From UBA3910 sp002391465 (GTDB taxonomy: Bacteria > Bacillota > Limnochordia > Darwinibacteriales > Darwinibacteriaceae), in assembly GCA_030054835.1 (NCBI GenBank), contig JASGVS010000028.1, forward strand, positions 7,097 to 71,096: a stretch of DNA of 64,000 nucleotides, in the 5' to 3' direction. The position numbers and the translations under genes were made by a program. The notes under the pieces were generated by a model. It saw nothing but the letters and a program-made list of their open reading frames with translations, was not told the origin of the DNA and ran no database searches. Below are positions 15,087 through 24,302 of this stretch, piece after piece (the first letter of the stretch is position 1; every line of letters begins with the position of its first letter).

Positions 15087-17714
15087 ATGAAAAAGCTTGT
15101 CGTTGGCATCTTAGCCCATGTGGACGCGGGTAAGACAACTCTCGCCGAAAGCATGCTTTACTTGAGCGGAAAAATCAAAGAACTGGGCCGGGTCGATCAT
15201 AAAGACGCCCATTTAGATACCCACGCCCTGGAGCGGGAACGGGGAATAACCATCTTCGCAGAACAGGCCCTTTTCCAAGTGGCGGACACCGAAATCACCC
15301 TCCTGGACACACCTGGTCATGTGGACTTTTCGGCCGAGATGGAAAGGACGCTCCATGTGTTAGACTACGCCGTTTTAGTGATCAGCGGCGTGGACGGGGT
15401 TCAGGCCCACACCAAAACGTTGTGGCGCCTCTTGGAACTTTACAGCATCCCCGTGTTCATTTTCGTGAACAAAATGGATCGGTTCGGTACCGATAGGCAG
15501 AGACTCCTAAGTGAACTCAGAAGCCAACTGCACCCAAGCTGCGTTGAGTTCAGCCCAGAGCGCACGTACCAGTTCCTAGAAGAGCTGGCCGGTTGCGATC
15601 TGGAACTGATGGAGCATTTTTTCCAACACCATACCATCGAAACTGATCAGATCAGCCAAGCGGTGGGGGAGCGTAGGCTCTTTCCCTGCTTTTATGGTTC
15701 AGCCCTAACCCTGGCCGGGGTGGAAGAATTCCTCAATGGCCTAGTAACATACGCTGCCCCGCCAACCTATCCCAACGAGTTTGGGGCAGAAGTTTTCAAG
15801 GTTTCCCGGGATGAACAGGGTAACCGCCTCACCCACCTGAAAATTGTGGGGGGCAGTCTGCGGGTACGGGATGCCCTGCAGGGTGAAGACTGGGAAGAGA
15901 AGGTGAACGAAATCCGCCTTTATTCCGGGCAGAGATACACCACTGTAAATGAGGTGGGACCAGGTTCGGTCTGTGCAGTAACGGGATTATCCCAGGCCAA
16001 ACCCGGTGAGGGAATAGGCATCGGTACAGGCAGCGGGGCATCGTTTTTAGAGCCTGTCCTTTCCTACCAGCTCGTTCTGCCCGATGGAACCAATCCCCTA
16101 GAAATCCTACCCAAGCTGCGCGAGTTGGAAGAAGAACAGCCAGAGCTTCACCTTGTTTGGAACGAAGCTCTCCAGGAGATCCAGGCCCAGCTCATGGGGG
16201 AAGTGCAGCTGGAAATTTTGGAGAGCCTGATCGCGAGCCGTTTTGGCTTAAATGTGCGCTTTGGCGCTGGAAAAATCCTTTACAGAGAAACAATCGCAAG
16301 TAGAGTGGAAGGCGTAGGGCACTACGAGCCGCTGCGGCATTATGCGGAGGTGCAGCTCCTGCTTACGCCCGGCGAGCCCGGTAGTGGGCTTAAGTTCGAC
16401 TCTATAGTGAGTGAAGATGTCTTGGCCGGCAATTGGCAGCGTTTAATCTTGACCCACCTCCAGGAAAAAACCCACCTTGGCGTTTTAACGGGCTCGCCCA
16501 TAACTGATATGACAATAACGTTGGTAGGAGGCAGAGCGAGTCTCAGCCATACCCAGGGCGGCGACTTCCGCCAGGCAACCTACCGGGCAGTACGCCAGGG
16601 CTTAAAGGAAGCCAAGTCCGTTCTGCTCGAACCCTATTATTCCTTCCAGCTGGAAGTACCGGAGAAAATGGTTGGACGGGCCATTCACGACTTAGAGCGA
16701 ATGCACGCCAGCTATCAGATCCAGGCTGCCAACGGCGAGACTTCCGTGCTGGTGGGAAGCGGTCCCGTTGTTACACTCCGCTATTACCCCCAGGAGGTAA
16801 TAGCGTATACCAAGGGAACGGGCCGCATTTTCTTGAGTTTTGACGGTTACCGCCCCTGCCACAACGCAGAAGAGGTAATTGCCCAGATCGGCTACGACTC
16901 GGAGCAGGACATGGATAACCCCACAGGCTCAATCTTTTTCGCTAACGGGAGAGGTTTTTATGTGACCTGGGATAGGGTCAAAGCTTTCATGCACCTGCCC
17001 CGTTACTTAGAACCCGAGCCCGAGCGGGAACAGGAGCAGAGGCCCGTCCAGCCCAGGAGGGTGTCCAGCCGGGACCTGGATGAGATCGATTATGAGCTGC
17101 TGGAAAGAACGGTAAGTGCCAATCGGGGCAAGAAGCGGAAATGGGTATCGAAACCGAGGGACACGGAAGGGACAACCGAGCCGAGACAGCCCAAGGAAAT
17201 ACGCCAGAGCTATCTGCTTGTGGACGGCTATAACATCATCCACGCCTGGCCCGAACTGAAGCAGTATGCAACGGAAAACATGGATACTGCCCGCCTGAGG
17301 CTGATCCAAGCGTTAGCCAACTACCAAGGCGTGACCAGGCATAACGTTGTGGTCGTTTTCGATGCCCACCTTGTAGAGGGTCAGGAGGAAAAGGTAGAAG
17401 ACCACCATGGCCTCAAGGTGGTATTCACCAAGGAAGCCCAAACAGCGGACCAGTATATTGAAAAAATCGCCTATGCTAACCGGGGCAAACACCTGATCAC
17501 AGTAGCCACTTCGGACCACCTGCAGCAGATTATTATTCGAGGGGCGGGCTGTGCCCTCTGGAGCGCAGAGGAACTAAGGCAGGAGTTGGCTAGAATCCAA
17601 GCGGAGCTCTCCCAATATTACGGCGATGGGGCACGCCCCCAAGCGGCGCCGGTGGGAGAGGCCCTTTCTCAGGACGAATTGAAAGATTTAGATGACTTGA
17701 AATCGGAGGAATAA
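15087..17714 (+). CDS. Tet(M)/EF-G-like ribosomal GTPase fused to a YacP/Rae1-type NYN nuclease
   Basis: 875 residues from ATG 15087. The first ~640 residues follow the ribosomal-protection/EF-G plan: GTPase with AHVDAGKTT, DTPGHVDF and NKMD, then domains II, III, IV and V (ending around FFANGRGFYVTW). After a charged linker, residues ~709-850 form a NYN (PIN-like) domain of the YacP family with YLLVDGYNII (D713), VVVFDAH (D759), TADQYIE (D788) and TSDHLQQ (D810), the acidic set expected for RNA cleavage. B. subtilis YacP/Rae1 cuts mRNA in the ribosomal A site, so the fusion pairs a ribosome-binding GTPase with an A-site nuclease. It is monocistronic. A simple tetracycline-resistance label would be misleading. 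Confidence 0.88.
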   Translation: MKKLVVGILAHVDAGKTTLAESMLYLSGKIKELGRVDHKDAHLDTHALERERGITIFAEQALFQVADTEITLLDTPGHVDFSAEMERTLHVLDYAVLVISGVDGVQAHTKTLWRLLELYSIPVFIFVNKMDRFGTDRQRLLSELRSQLHPSCVEFSPERTYQFLEELAGCDLELMEHFFQHHTIETDQISQAVGERRLFPCFYGSALTLAGVEEFLNGLVTYAAPPTYPNEFGAEVFKVSRDEQGNRLTHLKIVGGSLRVRDALQGEDWEEKVNEIRLYSGQRYTTVNEVGPGSVCAVTGLSQAKPGEGIGIGTGSGASFLEPVLSYQLVLPDGTNPLEILPKLRELEEEQPELHLVWNEALQEIQAQLMGEVQLEILESLIASRFGLNVRFGAGKILYRETIASRVEGVGHYEPLRHYAEVQLLLTPGEPGSGLKFDSIVSEDVLAGNWQRLILTHLQEKTHLGVLTGSPITDMTITLVGGRASLSHTQGGDFRQATYRAVRQGLKEAKSVLLEPYYSFQLEVPEKMVGRAIHDLERMHASYQIQAANGETSVLVGSGPVVTLRYYPQEVIAYTKGTGRIFLSFDGYRPCHNAEEVIAQIGYDSEQDMDNPTGSIFFANGRGFYVTWDRVKAFMHLPRYLEPEPEREQEQRPVQPRRVSSRDLDEIDYELLERTVSANRGKKRKWVSKPRDTEGTTEPRQPKEIRQSYLLVDGYNIIHAWPELKQYATENMDTARLRLIQALANYQGVTRHNVVVVFDAHLVEGQEEKVEDHHGLKVVFTKEAQTADQYIEKIAYANRGKHLITVATSDHLQQIIIRGAGCALWSAEELRQELARIQAELSQYYGDGARPQAAPVGEALSQDELKDLDDLKSEE

Positions 17715-17827
17715 TAGAGAAGAAAAAATCGTTGGAATGCCCCCTTTTAAGAGGAATTTCAGTTGTTATTGAAGAAGTTGTAAAGGAATCTTGACTACTT
17801 CGTAAATACCAACAAGGGGGTTTGACC

Positions 17828-18862
17828 GTGACTGTACTCTGCCCATACGGAACGCACAGGGTGATTGAACCAGTTGGGGCCCTGCCCCAAGGCGCGCTGC
17901 GCTTGGATAATAGGATGGAGAGTTACCCAAATGAGCTGCTGCTTGATGTGGAGACGCTGAATATTGACTCAGCCAGCTTCACCCAAATTAGGCAGGAGGC
18001 CGGGGACGACCCAGCCAGGATCGGGGAAATTATGATGGAGATCGTCCGCACCAGGGGTAAACACCATAACCCTGTCACCGGATCCGGGGGCATGTTTATC
18101 GGCACGGTCAAGGAAATTGGCAAAGATCTGCAGGAGCGAACCGATCTACAGATCGGCGACCGCATCGCTTCTCTAGTTTCTTTGACGTTAACTCCACTTG
18201 TAATCGATAAGGTCAAGGCAATTGATCTGGAGACTGCCCAGGTGGACATTGATGGGCAGGCCATTCTCTTTGAGTCAGGCATTTACGCCGTACTGCCAGA
18301 AGATCTGCCGCAGAAACTGGCCTTGGCTGCCTTAGATGTGGCAGGCGCACCTGCCCAAACAGCTAAACTTGTGAAGCCCGGTGATACCGTCTTGATTGTG
18401 GGAGCAGGCGGTAAGTCGGGCTGTTTATGTTTACATGAGGCCCGCAAGCGGGCTGGTGTTTCTGGTACCGTGATCGCCATGGATTTTGGCGAAGCTGCCG
18501 TAGGAAGAATCAAGAAGCTTGAACTGGCTGATATCGTCCTAAATGCAGACGCTACCAAGCCGGTGGACTGCCTCGCCCTGCTGCAGGAGGCCAGCGGCAA
18601 ATTGGCCGATCTCACCATTAACTGCGTAAACATACCCAATACTGAAATGACGTCCATACTATGCACCCGGGATGGGGGCATAGTTTATTTTTTCAGTATG
18701 GCTACCAGTTTTACCGCAGCTGCCTTAGGAGCGGAAGGGGTGGGCAAGGACGTGAACATGCTGATCGGCAACGGTTATACCAAGGATCACGCCAAGATTA
18801 CCCTGCAGGTTCTGCGGGAAAACCCCAAGCTGCGGCAGTTGTTTGAGGAGATTTACGTTTAG
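17828..18862 (+). CDS. kdd: L-erythro-3,5-diaminohexanoate dehydrogenase
   Basis: Third main step of the lysine fermentation route: NAD+-dependent oxidative deamination of 3,5-diaminohexanoate to 5-amino-3-oxohexanoate and ammonia. The 344-residue product starts CPYGTHRVIEP and contains the family signature GKHHNPVTGSGGMFIGTV and a Rossmann motif VLIVGAGGKSGCL. The GTG at 17828, seven bases after AAGGGGG, is chosen over TTG 17822, which abuts that site. It heads a 13-gene cluster on one strand. The 113-base gap upstream holds no terminator and no promoter I would defend. Confidence 0.95.
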   Translation: MTVLCPYGTHRVIEPVGALPQGALRLDNRMESYPNELLLDVETLNIDSASFTQIRQEAGDDPARIGEIMMEIVRTRGKHHNPVTGSGGMFIGTVKEIGKDLQERTDLQIGDRIASLVSLTLTPLVIDKVKAIDLETAQVDIDGQAILFESGIYAVLPEDLPQKLALAALDVAGAPAQTAKLVKPGDTVLIVGAGGKSGCLCLHEARKRAGVSGTVIAMDFGEAAVGRIKKLELADIVLNADATKPVDCLALLQEASGKLADLTINCVNIPNTEMTSILCTRDGGIVYFFSMATSFTAAALGAEGVGKDVNMLIGNGYTKDHAKITLQVLRENPKLRQLFEEIYV

Positions 18863-18866
18863 CAGA

Positions 18867-19958
18867 ATGGCTGGGAAATGGGGATCTGCGGTGCTTGCTC
18901 AGGACTTGGCAAATCGGTTCCGGTCCGTCTCCATCATTGGACTGGGTAAGAATACGGGGAAAACCTTTACATTCAATTACCTGCTGCGGGAGAGCAGGCG
19001 GCTGGGGCTATCCACCGCCATCACCTCCATCGGCCTGGACGGGGAGGAACGGGACACCATCACTGGCCGCGCCAAACCCCAGGTTGTAGTCTATCCGGGC
19101 CAGATCGTGCTGACTGCGAGCTCGCTCTTGACGGCGAGCAGTTTGGACTATGAAGTCCTTGCAGCTACAGGCATCGCATCGCGCCTTGGCGAGATTATTA
19201 TTGTGCGCGCCATGGGCTTGGGACGGGTTGTGTTGGCGGGTCCCAGCAACCGCAGTGAGCTGGAACAGCTCCAAGAAAAGCTCGAACCTTTCCCTCACGA
19301 TCTCCTGCTGGTGGATGGAGCCTTTGACCGGCGCTCCCTCAGCGCCCCCGCTGCCACTGACACCACCATCTTAGCGGTGGGTACCGAAGCGGCCTGGGAT
19401 CGAGAGGATTTGCTAGGGCGCCTTAAGCTCCAGTGGCAGCTGCTGACCCTCTCTGCCTTGGACAACCAGCAGCTGCTTAGTTCCATAGAGACGATTCCAA
19501 ACGATGCCAAGCTTGTTGTTTTCTGCGGTAACACTCCGCAGCATATAATCTACCACAGCGACTCTCCGGGGACAGGTGGGTCTTGGCCGACATACACTGA
19601 ACAGGGTATCTATACCATCTTTGTACCCGGCATGCTTACCGATGGGCTGTTAGCCCAGGTGCTGCCGAAAAACGTGCCGACAAGTCTGACCCTACTTGTC
19701 CCCGACGCTACCCATCTTTTTTTAAGCAGGCGCAGTCTAGACATTCTTACCCATCGGGGTGTTTCCCTCAAGGTTCTCAGACAAGTGCACATCAGTGCAG
19801 TAACCGTCAACCCGTACAGCAGTCGTTTTGGCTGCGCCGAGCCCCTGAGCCTCTTGCAGGATGTTGGCCGAGTAGTGGAACCCGTCCCCTGCTATGATCT
19901 AAACCTGGGGCTCCGCTATGTGGCGAAGGAGGATGCCGATGCAGTTTCTCACCGCTGA
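18867..19958 (+). CDS. kamB: Lysine 5,6-aminomutase reactivase subunit KamB
   Basis: About 363 residues, placed between kdd and the MutS-like kamC exactly as in known lysine-fermentation clusters. A P-loop is visible near the N-terminus (IIGLGKNTGKTFTFNYLL), then VLVDGAFDRRSLSAP and, near the end, a MCTCL-free beta-rich region. Together with KamC it is thought to reactivate the B12-dependent aminomutase by exchanging damaged cobalamin. The start is uncertain: ATG 18867 is used, four bases after the kdd stop, but GTG 18891 is possible. The end overlaps kamC by 20 bases. Confidence 0.85.
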   Translation: MAGKWGSAVLAQDLANRFRSVSIIGLGKNTGKTFTFNYLLRESRRLGLSTAITSIGLDGEERDTITGRAKPQVVVYPGQIVLTASSLLTASSLDYEVLAATGIASRLGEIIIVRAMGLGRVVLAGPSNRSELEQLQEKLEPFPHDLLLVDGAFDRRSLSAPAATDTTILAVGTEAAWDREDLLGRLKLQWQLLTLSALDNQQLLSSIETIPNDAKLVVFCGNTPQHIIYHSDSPGTGGSWPTYTEQGIYTIFVPGMLTDGLLAQVLPKNVPTSLTLLVPDATHLFLSRRSLDILTHRGVSLKVLRQVHISAVTVNPYSSRFGCAEPLSLLQDVGRVVEPVPCYDLNLGLRYVAKEDADAVSHR

Positions 19959-21573
19959 TACCCGCGGGCAGTTGGGTTTCGGAGAAATATGGTCTAGAAT
20001 CAAGCCGGTCTCAGCTTTGGGCAGATCCCTGCACCGTCAGGCTGAGGCGTTTTTGCCCGCCCAAAAAGGTCAGCTGGTTGAGGAATGGGAGAGATTGGCG
20101 CTCATCTCCGCCGTTTTACGGGAAAACCCCAAGGCTTGTGTGGGACTAAAGACGCTTTTGAGCCACGTACCGGATGTAACGGACTGCATAAACCGCAGTC
20201 TGACCGATTCCACCCTATCCGATGCGGATTTTTATAGCATAAAAAAACTCCTACGTGTCGCCCGAGATATCAAAGGAGAACTCGCCCGCCTAGGTTGGGG
20301 GGGCGTTCTTCCCGCGCCTTTGGATGTCTGTCCAGAAGTACTTGACGCCTTAAGTGTGGGGCAGGGGGACTCGGAGAGTTTCTATCTGGCAGACGCCTAC
20401 CACGAGAAGCTGGCGGAGATCCGGAGCAAGCGCTTCGCTTTGGAAGATAAGCTCACTCAAAGGCGCAAGCAGGTGGAAGACCATGTTTTTCAGGCAGTAG
20501 GTCGCGTTTTCTCCACAGAAGATGAGCTGGCCGTGAGCGTATCTGACCAGGAAACAATTGCTGTGCTAGAAAATATTCCTCAGCTGGTACGGTCGGAAGA
20601 AACCCCAGACTGCGTCAAATTCCGCCTCAGACTGGACGAATCAGCCCGGGAGCTCCAGCGTGAGCTGCGGGCTGTTCGGGCTGAAGAAGAACAGCGCAAA
20701 GCCAGGGTGAGGGAAAGGCTGACGGGAGTAATTGCAGAGCAGGAGGAGCGCCTCAGAAAAATCCTCTCCATCCTTGGGTTTTTGGACTTCCTCCTGGCCA
20801 AAGCTGAGTTTTGTGCTTCTTGTGGGGGAGTGAAACCCAATCTGCGGGACGATGGGTTTGTCTCCATCTGCCAGGGCCGTCACCTTCTCTTAGAAGAAGA
20901 CGTGACCGGGAGGGGCCTAGCTTACACCCCCATTGACCTAGAACTTAAGAGGGGAGTCACTCTGATCACCGGGCCTAACATGGGCGGTAAAACTGCCTGC
21001 TTGGAAACGGTTGGGCTGCTCCTGGCCATGGCCCAGTTCGGTCTTTTGGTGCCGGCCGAGAAACTGGAGTTCAGTCCCCGGACTTTTATTGCGGCGCGGT
21101 TGACCGCGGCCGATAACCCGAAGGGTCTGAGCAGTTTTGCCGGGGAGATCGCCTTTATTCGGGAAGTTGTAAGGGTAAGCGACCAGCCTGGGCTTATTCT
21201 CCTGGATGAGATTGCCCACGGTACAAATCCCACCGAGGGGGCGGCCATTGCCCAAGCTGTATTGGAAAGGCTGAACGGCCAGCCACCTATTACCCTGGTT
21301 ACTACCCACTACCCCGCCCTAGCCCAGCTGGAGGGGATGGGACAGCTGCGCATCCGGGGCTTGGATCATGCCCGTTTGGCAGAGATGTGGTCTGAGGATA
21401 CTGAGCTGGATTTGGAGCTTTTCCACCAGGCTATGGATTACCGTCTGGAGCCTGTTAAGGAGCCGCATACACTGAAGGGCGATGTTGTTCATTTGGCAGA
21501 AGCATTGGGTTTAGATGAAAAAATAATCCTCCGGGCGCAGGAGTTAGTGAAAAGGGGGGCTGAGCATGGTTAA
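19939..21573 (+). CDS. kamC: Lysine 5,6-aminomutase reactivase ATPase KamC (MutS-like)
   Basis: 544 residues. The C-terminal half is a MutS-type ATPase: Walker A GPNMGGKT (345-352), Walker B LILLDEIAHGTNPTEG and VTTHYPALAQ. The N-terminal half is helical, with a coiled coil around residues 150-270. It lacks mismatch-recognition and clamp domains, and its place between kamB and kamD identifies it as the reactivase ATPase, not a DNA-repair protein. ATG 19939 lies six bases after AAGGAGG; upstream in-frame ATGs are inside kamB. It overlaps kamD by eight bases, indicating coupled translation. Confidence 0.9.
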   Translation: MQFLTADTRGQLGFGEIWSRIKPVSALGRSLHRQAEAFLPAQKGQLVEEWERLALISAVLRENPKACVGLKTLLSHVPDVTDCINRSLTDSTLSDADFYSIKKLLRVARDIKGELARLGWGGVLPAPLDVCPEVLDALSVGQGDSESFYLADAYHEKLAEIRSKRFALEDKLTQRRKQVEDHVFQAVGRVFSTEDELAVSVSDQETIAVLENIPQLVRSEETPDCVKFRLRLDESARELQRELRAVRAEEEQRKARVRERLTGVIAEQEERLRKILSILGFLDFLLAKAEFCASCGGVKPNLRDDGFVSICQGRHLLLEEDVTGRGLAYTPIDLELKRGVTLITGPNMGGKTACLETVGLLLAMAQFGLLVPAEKLEFSPRTFIAARLTAADNPKGLSSFAGEIAFIREVVRVSDQPGLILLDEIAHGTNPTEGAAIAQAVLERLNGQPPITLVTTHYPALAQLEGMGQLRIRGLDHARLAEMWSEDTELDLELFHQAMDYRLEPVKEPHTLKGDVVHLAEALGLDEKIILRAQELVKRGAEHG

Positions 21574-23131
21574 TGAGCTGTTAGTCTTGGATCAGAAAAA
21601 GGTGGATCAAGCCCGGGATTTGGCCCGTGCCATTGCTCAAAATGTACAGCGGGAAATAGAGCTTAATACCACGGTAAGTATTGAGCGCACAGCAGCTCGC
21701 CTTTACGGCATTGATGGTGTGGATCGCTTTGGCGTACCCCTGCCCAACGTGGTAGTAGATCAGGTGCTAGAAGCAGGAGGGTTAGATAGGGGCATTTCCT
21801 ACTGGCTCGCCAACGCCGTAGTGGCCCTGGGGAAAACGCCCCAGGCAGTGGCTGAGGCCTGTGGAGAAGGCCTAAATCTCTGTTCCCTGCCTCCCCAGGA
21901 TCCTGAGAAATGGGCAGCAGTGGAGAGGGAGTATGTGCCCAAGGCCCTCGATGCCATATTTGAGCAGCGGAAGAAAAGGGAGGCGGCTAAGGAGCGCTTG
22001 GGCGTAGGGTCCGAGCCTTTAAAATACGTGATTGTGGCTACCGGCAACATCTTTGCCGATGTGGAACAGGCCAAAACGGCGGCCAGGCATGGAGCGGACG
22101 TTATTGCAGTGATACGCACAACGGGCCAAAGCCTTTTAGATTACGTTCCCTACGGCACCACAACGGAAGGAGTAGGCGGTACCTACGCAACCCAGGCCAA
22201 TTTCAAAGTGATGAGGCAGGCACTGGATGAGGTAAGTGAAGAGGTGGGCCGTTACATCCAGTTAGTCAACTACTGCTCTGGACTGTGTATGCCTGAAATC
22301 GCGGCCATGGGTGCGCTTGAGCGACTTGATATGATGCTGAATGACGCCATGTACGGCATTTTGTTTCGGGATATAAACATGGACCGTACGTTTGCGGATC
22401 AGTATTTTTCCCGCATGATCAATGCCTACGCCGGTATTATTATCAACACCGGGGAAGACAACTACTTAACTACAGCGGACGCCTACGAGGAAGCCCACAC
22501 TGTGTTAGCCTCCAACTTCATCAATGAACAGCTGGGTTTAGCGGCTGGGCTGGAAAACTGGCAGCTTGGCCTTGGCCACGCCTTTGAAATGGATCCGAAG
22601 CTGAAAAACGGTTTTTTGTACGAGGTGGCAGTGGCCCAGACCATCCGCCAGATATTCCCTCAAGCGCCGCTGAAATACATGCCTCCCACCAAGCACATGA
22701 CCGGGGATATCTTTATGGGGCATGTCCAGAACGCCATGTTTAACCTGGCTTCGGTAATTACGGGCCAGAGCATTCACCTTTTAGGTATGCTCACAGAAGC
22801 GATCCATACGCCCCATGTGGCTGACCGGGTTTTGAGCCTGGAAAACGCCCGCTACGTGATGGAAAACGCCCGGGATCTAGGCTCGGAGATCAGCTTTAAG
22901 CGGGACGGCATAATCCAAAAACGTTCGGAAGAGATAGTGGATAGGGTAGTGGAGTTCCTGCAAGAGATCAAGCAATTGGGCCTCCAGGGTGCAATTAGTG
23001 CCGGTTACTTCGCTGACATTAAGCGGCCGCGCCTGGGCGGTAGGGGCCGAGATGGCGTAATCAAAAAGGGTTTGGATTACAGCAATCCCTTTTTGACTGA
23101 ACTGAAAAAGCGCCTTGGTTTGGGTGAGTGA
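21566..23131 (+). CDS. kamD: Lysine 5,6-aminomutase alpha subunit
   Basis: Alpha subunit of the adenosylcobalamin- and PLP-dependent mutase that moves the terminal amino group of beta-lysine (or D-lysine) from C6 to C5. The 521-residue length and sequence (TAARLYGIDGVDRFGVPLPN, YVPYGTTTEGVGGTYATQANF split over 150-215, NYCSGLCMPEIAAMGALERLD) match the family. It forms a TIM-barrel that caps the B12 cofactor held by KamE. AAAGGGGGG precedes ATG 21566. The beta subunit follows after six bases. Confidence 0.97.
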   Translation: MVNELLVLDQKKVDQARDLARAIAQNVQREIELNTTVSIERTAARLYGIDGVDRFGVPLPNVVVDQVLEAGGLDRGISYWLANAVVALGKTPQAVAEACGEGLNLCSLPPQDPEKWAAVEREYVPKALDAIFEQRKKREAAKERLGVGSEPLKYVIVATGNIFADVEQAKTAARHGADVIAVIRTTGQSLLDYVPYGTTTEGVGGTYATQANFKVMRQALDEVSEEVGRYIQLVNYCSGLCMPEIAAMGALERLDMMLNDAMYGILFRDINMDRTFADQYFSRMINAYAGIIINTGEDNYLTTADAYEEAHTVLASNFINEQLGLAAGLENWQLGLGHAFEMDPKLKNGFLYEVAVAQTIRQIFPQAPLKYMPPTKHMTGDIFMGHVQNAMFNLASVITGQSIHLLGMLTEAIHTPHVADRVLSLENARYVMENARDLGSEISFKRDGIIQKRSEEIVDRVVEFLQEIKQLGLQGAISAGYFADIKRPRLGGRGRDGVIKKGLDYSNPFLTELKKRLGLGE

Positions 23132-23137
23132 GGGGGG

Positions 23138-23881
23138 ATGAATGTGGCAGCAAACGGCAATCTGATTAGACCATACGGCAGTACGCCGGGTGACGGACAG
23201 GTTCAGGTCAGCTTCACCCTGCCCATCAAAGCGGGAGCTAGAGCCCGGGAGGCGGCTAAGCAGTTGGCAGGTAAGATGGGCCTCAGTGACGTGCAGGTGG
23301 TGCATATGAAGGACCTGCATGGCTTCACTTACTTCATCCTCTACGGCAGCGTTGTCCATGCAGTGGACCTGGACCGCATACCCCAGGTGGAGGAAGAAGA
23401 GCTCGCCCTCAGTTTTGATCAGATCAATGGGCTGATCGAACAGGAACTGGGTCGCCAGATTGTGGTGGTAGGTGCCTGCACCGGTACCGATGCCCACACG
23501 GTGGGTTTGGATGCGATTATGAATATGAAGGGTTATGGCGGAGAGTATGGTTTGGAGCGCTATCCCATGTTTGATACCTACAACTTGGGCAGCCAGGTGC
23601 CAAACGAAGTGCTTTTGGCCAAGGCCAGGGAAGTTGGGGCCGATGCGGTTTTAGTGTCCCAGGTTGTGACCGAGCGGAACGCGCACCTGAAAAACCTGAC
23701 CGAACTGATTGAGATGGCAGAAGCGGAGGGGCTGCGACAAGACCTCATCATAATTGCGGGGGGCCCCCGCATCGATCAGTTTTTAGCCACAGAGCTGGGC
23801 TTTGACGCAGGCTTCGGCCCAGGTACAACACCCAGGCAGGTGGCCGCCTACCTGGCACAGGAAATGGTGCGCAGGCTTTAG
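23138..23881 (+). CDS. kamE: Lysine 5,6-aminomutase beta subunit (cobalamin-binding)
   Basis: 247 residues; the B12-binding subunit of the mutase. The C-terminal Rossmann domain has the base-off motif D118-A-H120-x-x-G123 with His120 as the lower cobalt ligand, followed eleven residues later by Lys131, the expected PLP-anchoring lysine, then LIIIAGGPRID. The N-terminal ~100 residues form the dimerisation domain. No cobalamin riboswitch is visible upstream of the cluster, so B12 control is not indicated at this position. Confidence 0.97.
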   Translation: MNVAANGNLIRPYGSTPGDGQVQVSFTLPIKAGARAREAAKQLAGKMGLSDVQVVHMKDLHGFTYFILYGSVVHAVDLDRIPQVEEEELALSFDQINGLIEQELGRQIVVVGACTGTDAHTVGLDAIMNMKGYGGEYGLERYPMFDTYNLGSQVPNEVLLAKAREVGADAVLVSQVVTERNAHLKNLTELIEMAEAEGLRQDLIIIAGGPRIDQFLATELGFDAGFGPGTTPRQVAAYLAQEMVRRL

Positions 23882-23905
23882 CAAATTGTCAAAGGGGGAA
23901 TTAAG

Positions 23906-24298
23906 ATGGAGGAATGCAGGCTGAGGGTGCGAGTGAGCGCTTCCCAAGCCCATTACGGAGGTAATTTAGTTGACGGCGCGTTTGTGATGCAGCTCTTTGG
24001 CGATTTAGCCACGGAACTCTTAATTCGCCATGACGGGGACGAGGGACTCTTTCTCACTTACAACAACGTCATGTTTAAAGCACCCGTTTTCGCGGGGGAT
24101 TTCATTCAAGTAGTGGGTCGCATCACCGAAGTAGGCAACACTTCGCGGAAAATGGAGTTTGCGGCCTACAAAGAGATCACTTCTCCCCAGGATCCCAACT
24201 TGCCTCCTTCCGCCATGGACGTTCTGGCGGAACCTGTTTTGGTTGCCCAGGCAGAGGGAGTCTGTGTAGTACCTAAAGATCGGCAGAGAAGGAGGTGA
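23906..24298 (+). CDS. kal: 3-aminobutyryl-CoA ammonia-lyase
   Basis: Removes ammonia from L-3-aminobutyryl-CoA to give crotonyl-CoA in the lysine route. The 130-residue protein has a hot-dog fold with MRVS-type start (LRVRVSASQAHYGGNLVDGA), FVMQLFGDLATEL, an active-site region with NNVMFKAPVFAGDFIQV, and EFAAYKEI. Length and position between kamE and kce agree with the family. GGGGGAATTAAG precedes ATG 23906. A late segment (QDPNLPPSAMDVL) is typical of Kal as opposed to general thioesterases. Confidence 0.93.
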   Translation: MEECRLRVRVSASQAHYGGNLVDGAFVMQLFGDLATELLIRHDGDEGLFLTYNNVMFKAPVFAGDFIQVVGRITEVGNTSRKMEFAAYKEITSPQDPNLPPSAMDVLAEPVLVAQAEGVCVVPKDRQRRR

Positions 24299-24302
24299 AG
24301 GT

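Noticed and set aside
15087..17000. Annotation as tetracycline-resistance protein Tet(M)
   Set aside because: The GTPase part resembles ribosomal protection proteins, but the nuclease fusion and stand-alone housekeeping-type setting make a resistance role unsupported.
17715..17827. Sigma-54 or Rex-type promoter, or a cobalamin riboswitch, before the lysine cluster
   Set aside because: TTGGAATGCCCCCTTTT lacks the -12 GC element, TTGTTATTGAAGAAGTTG lacks the right Rex half, and the gap is too short for a B12 riboswitch.
19939..21573. DNA mismatch-repair MutS
   Set aside because: No mismatch-binding or clamp domains, and the gene is fixed in the lysine aminomutase cluster.
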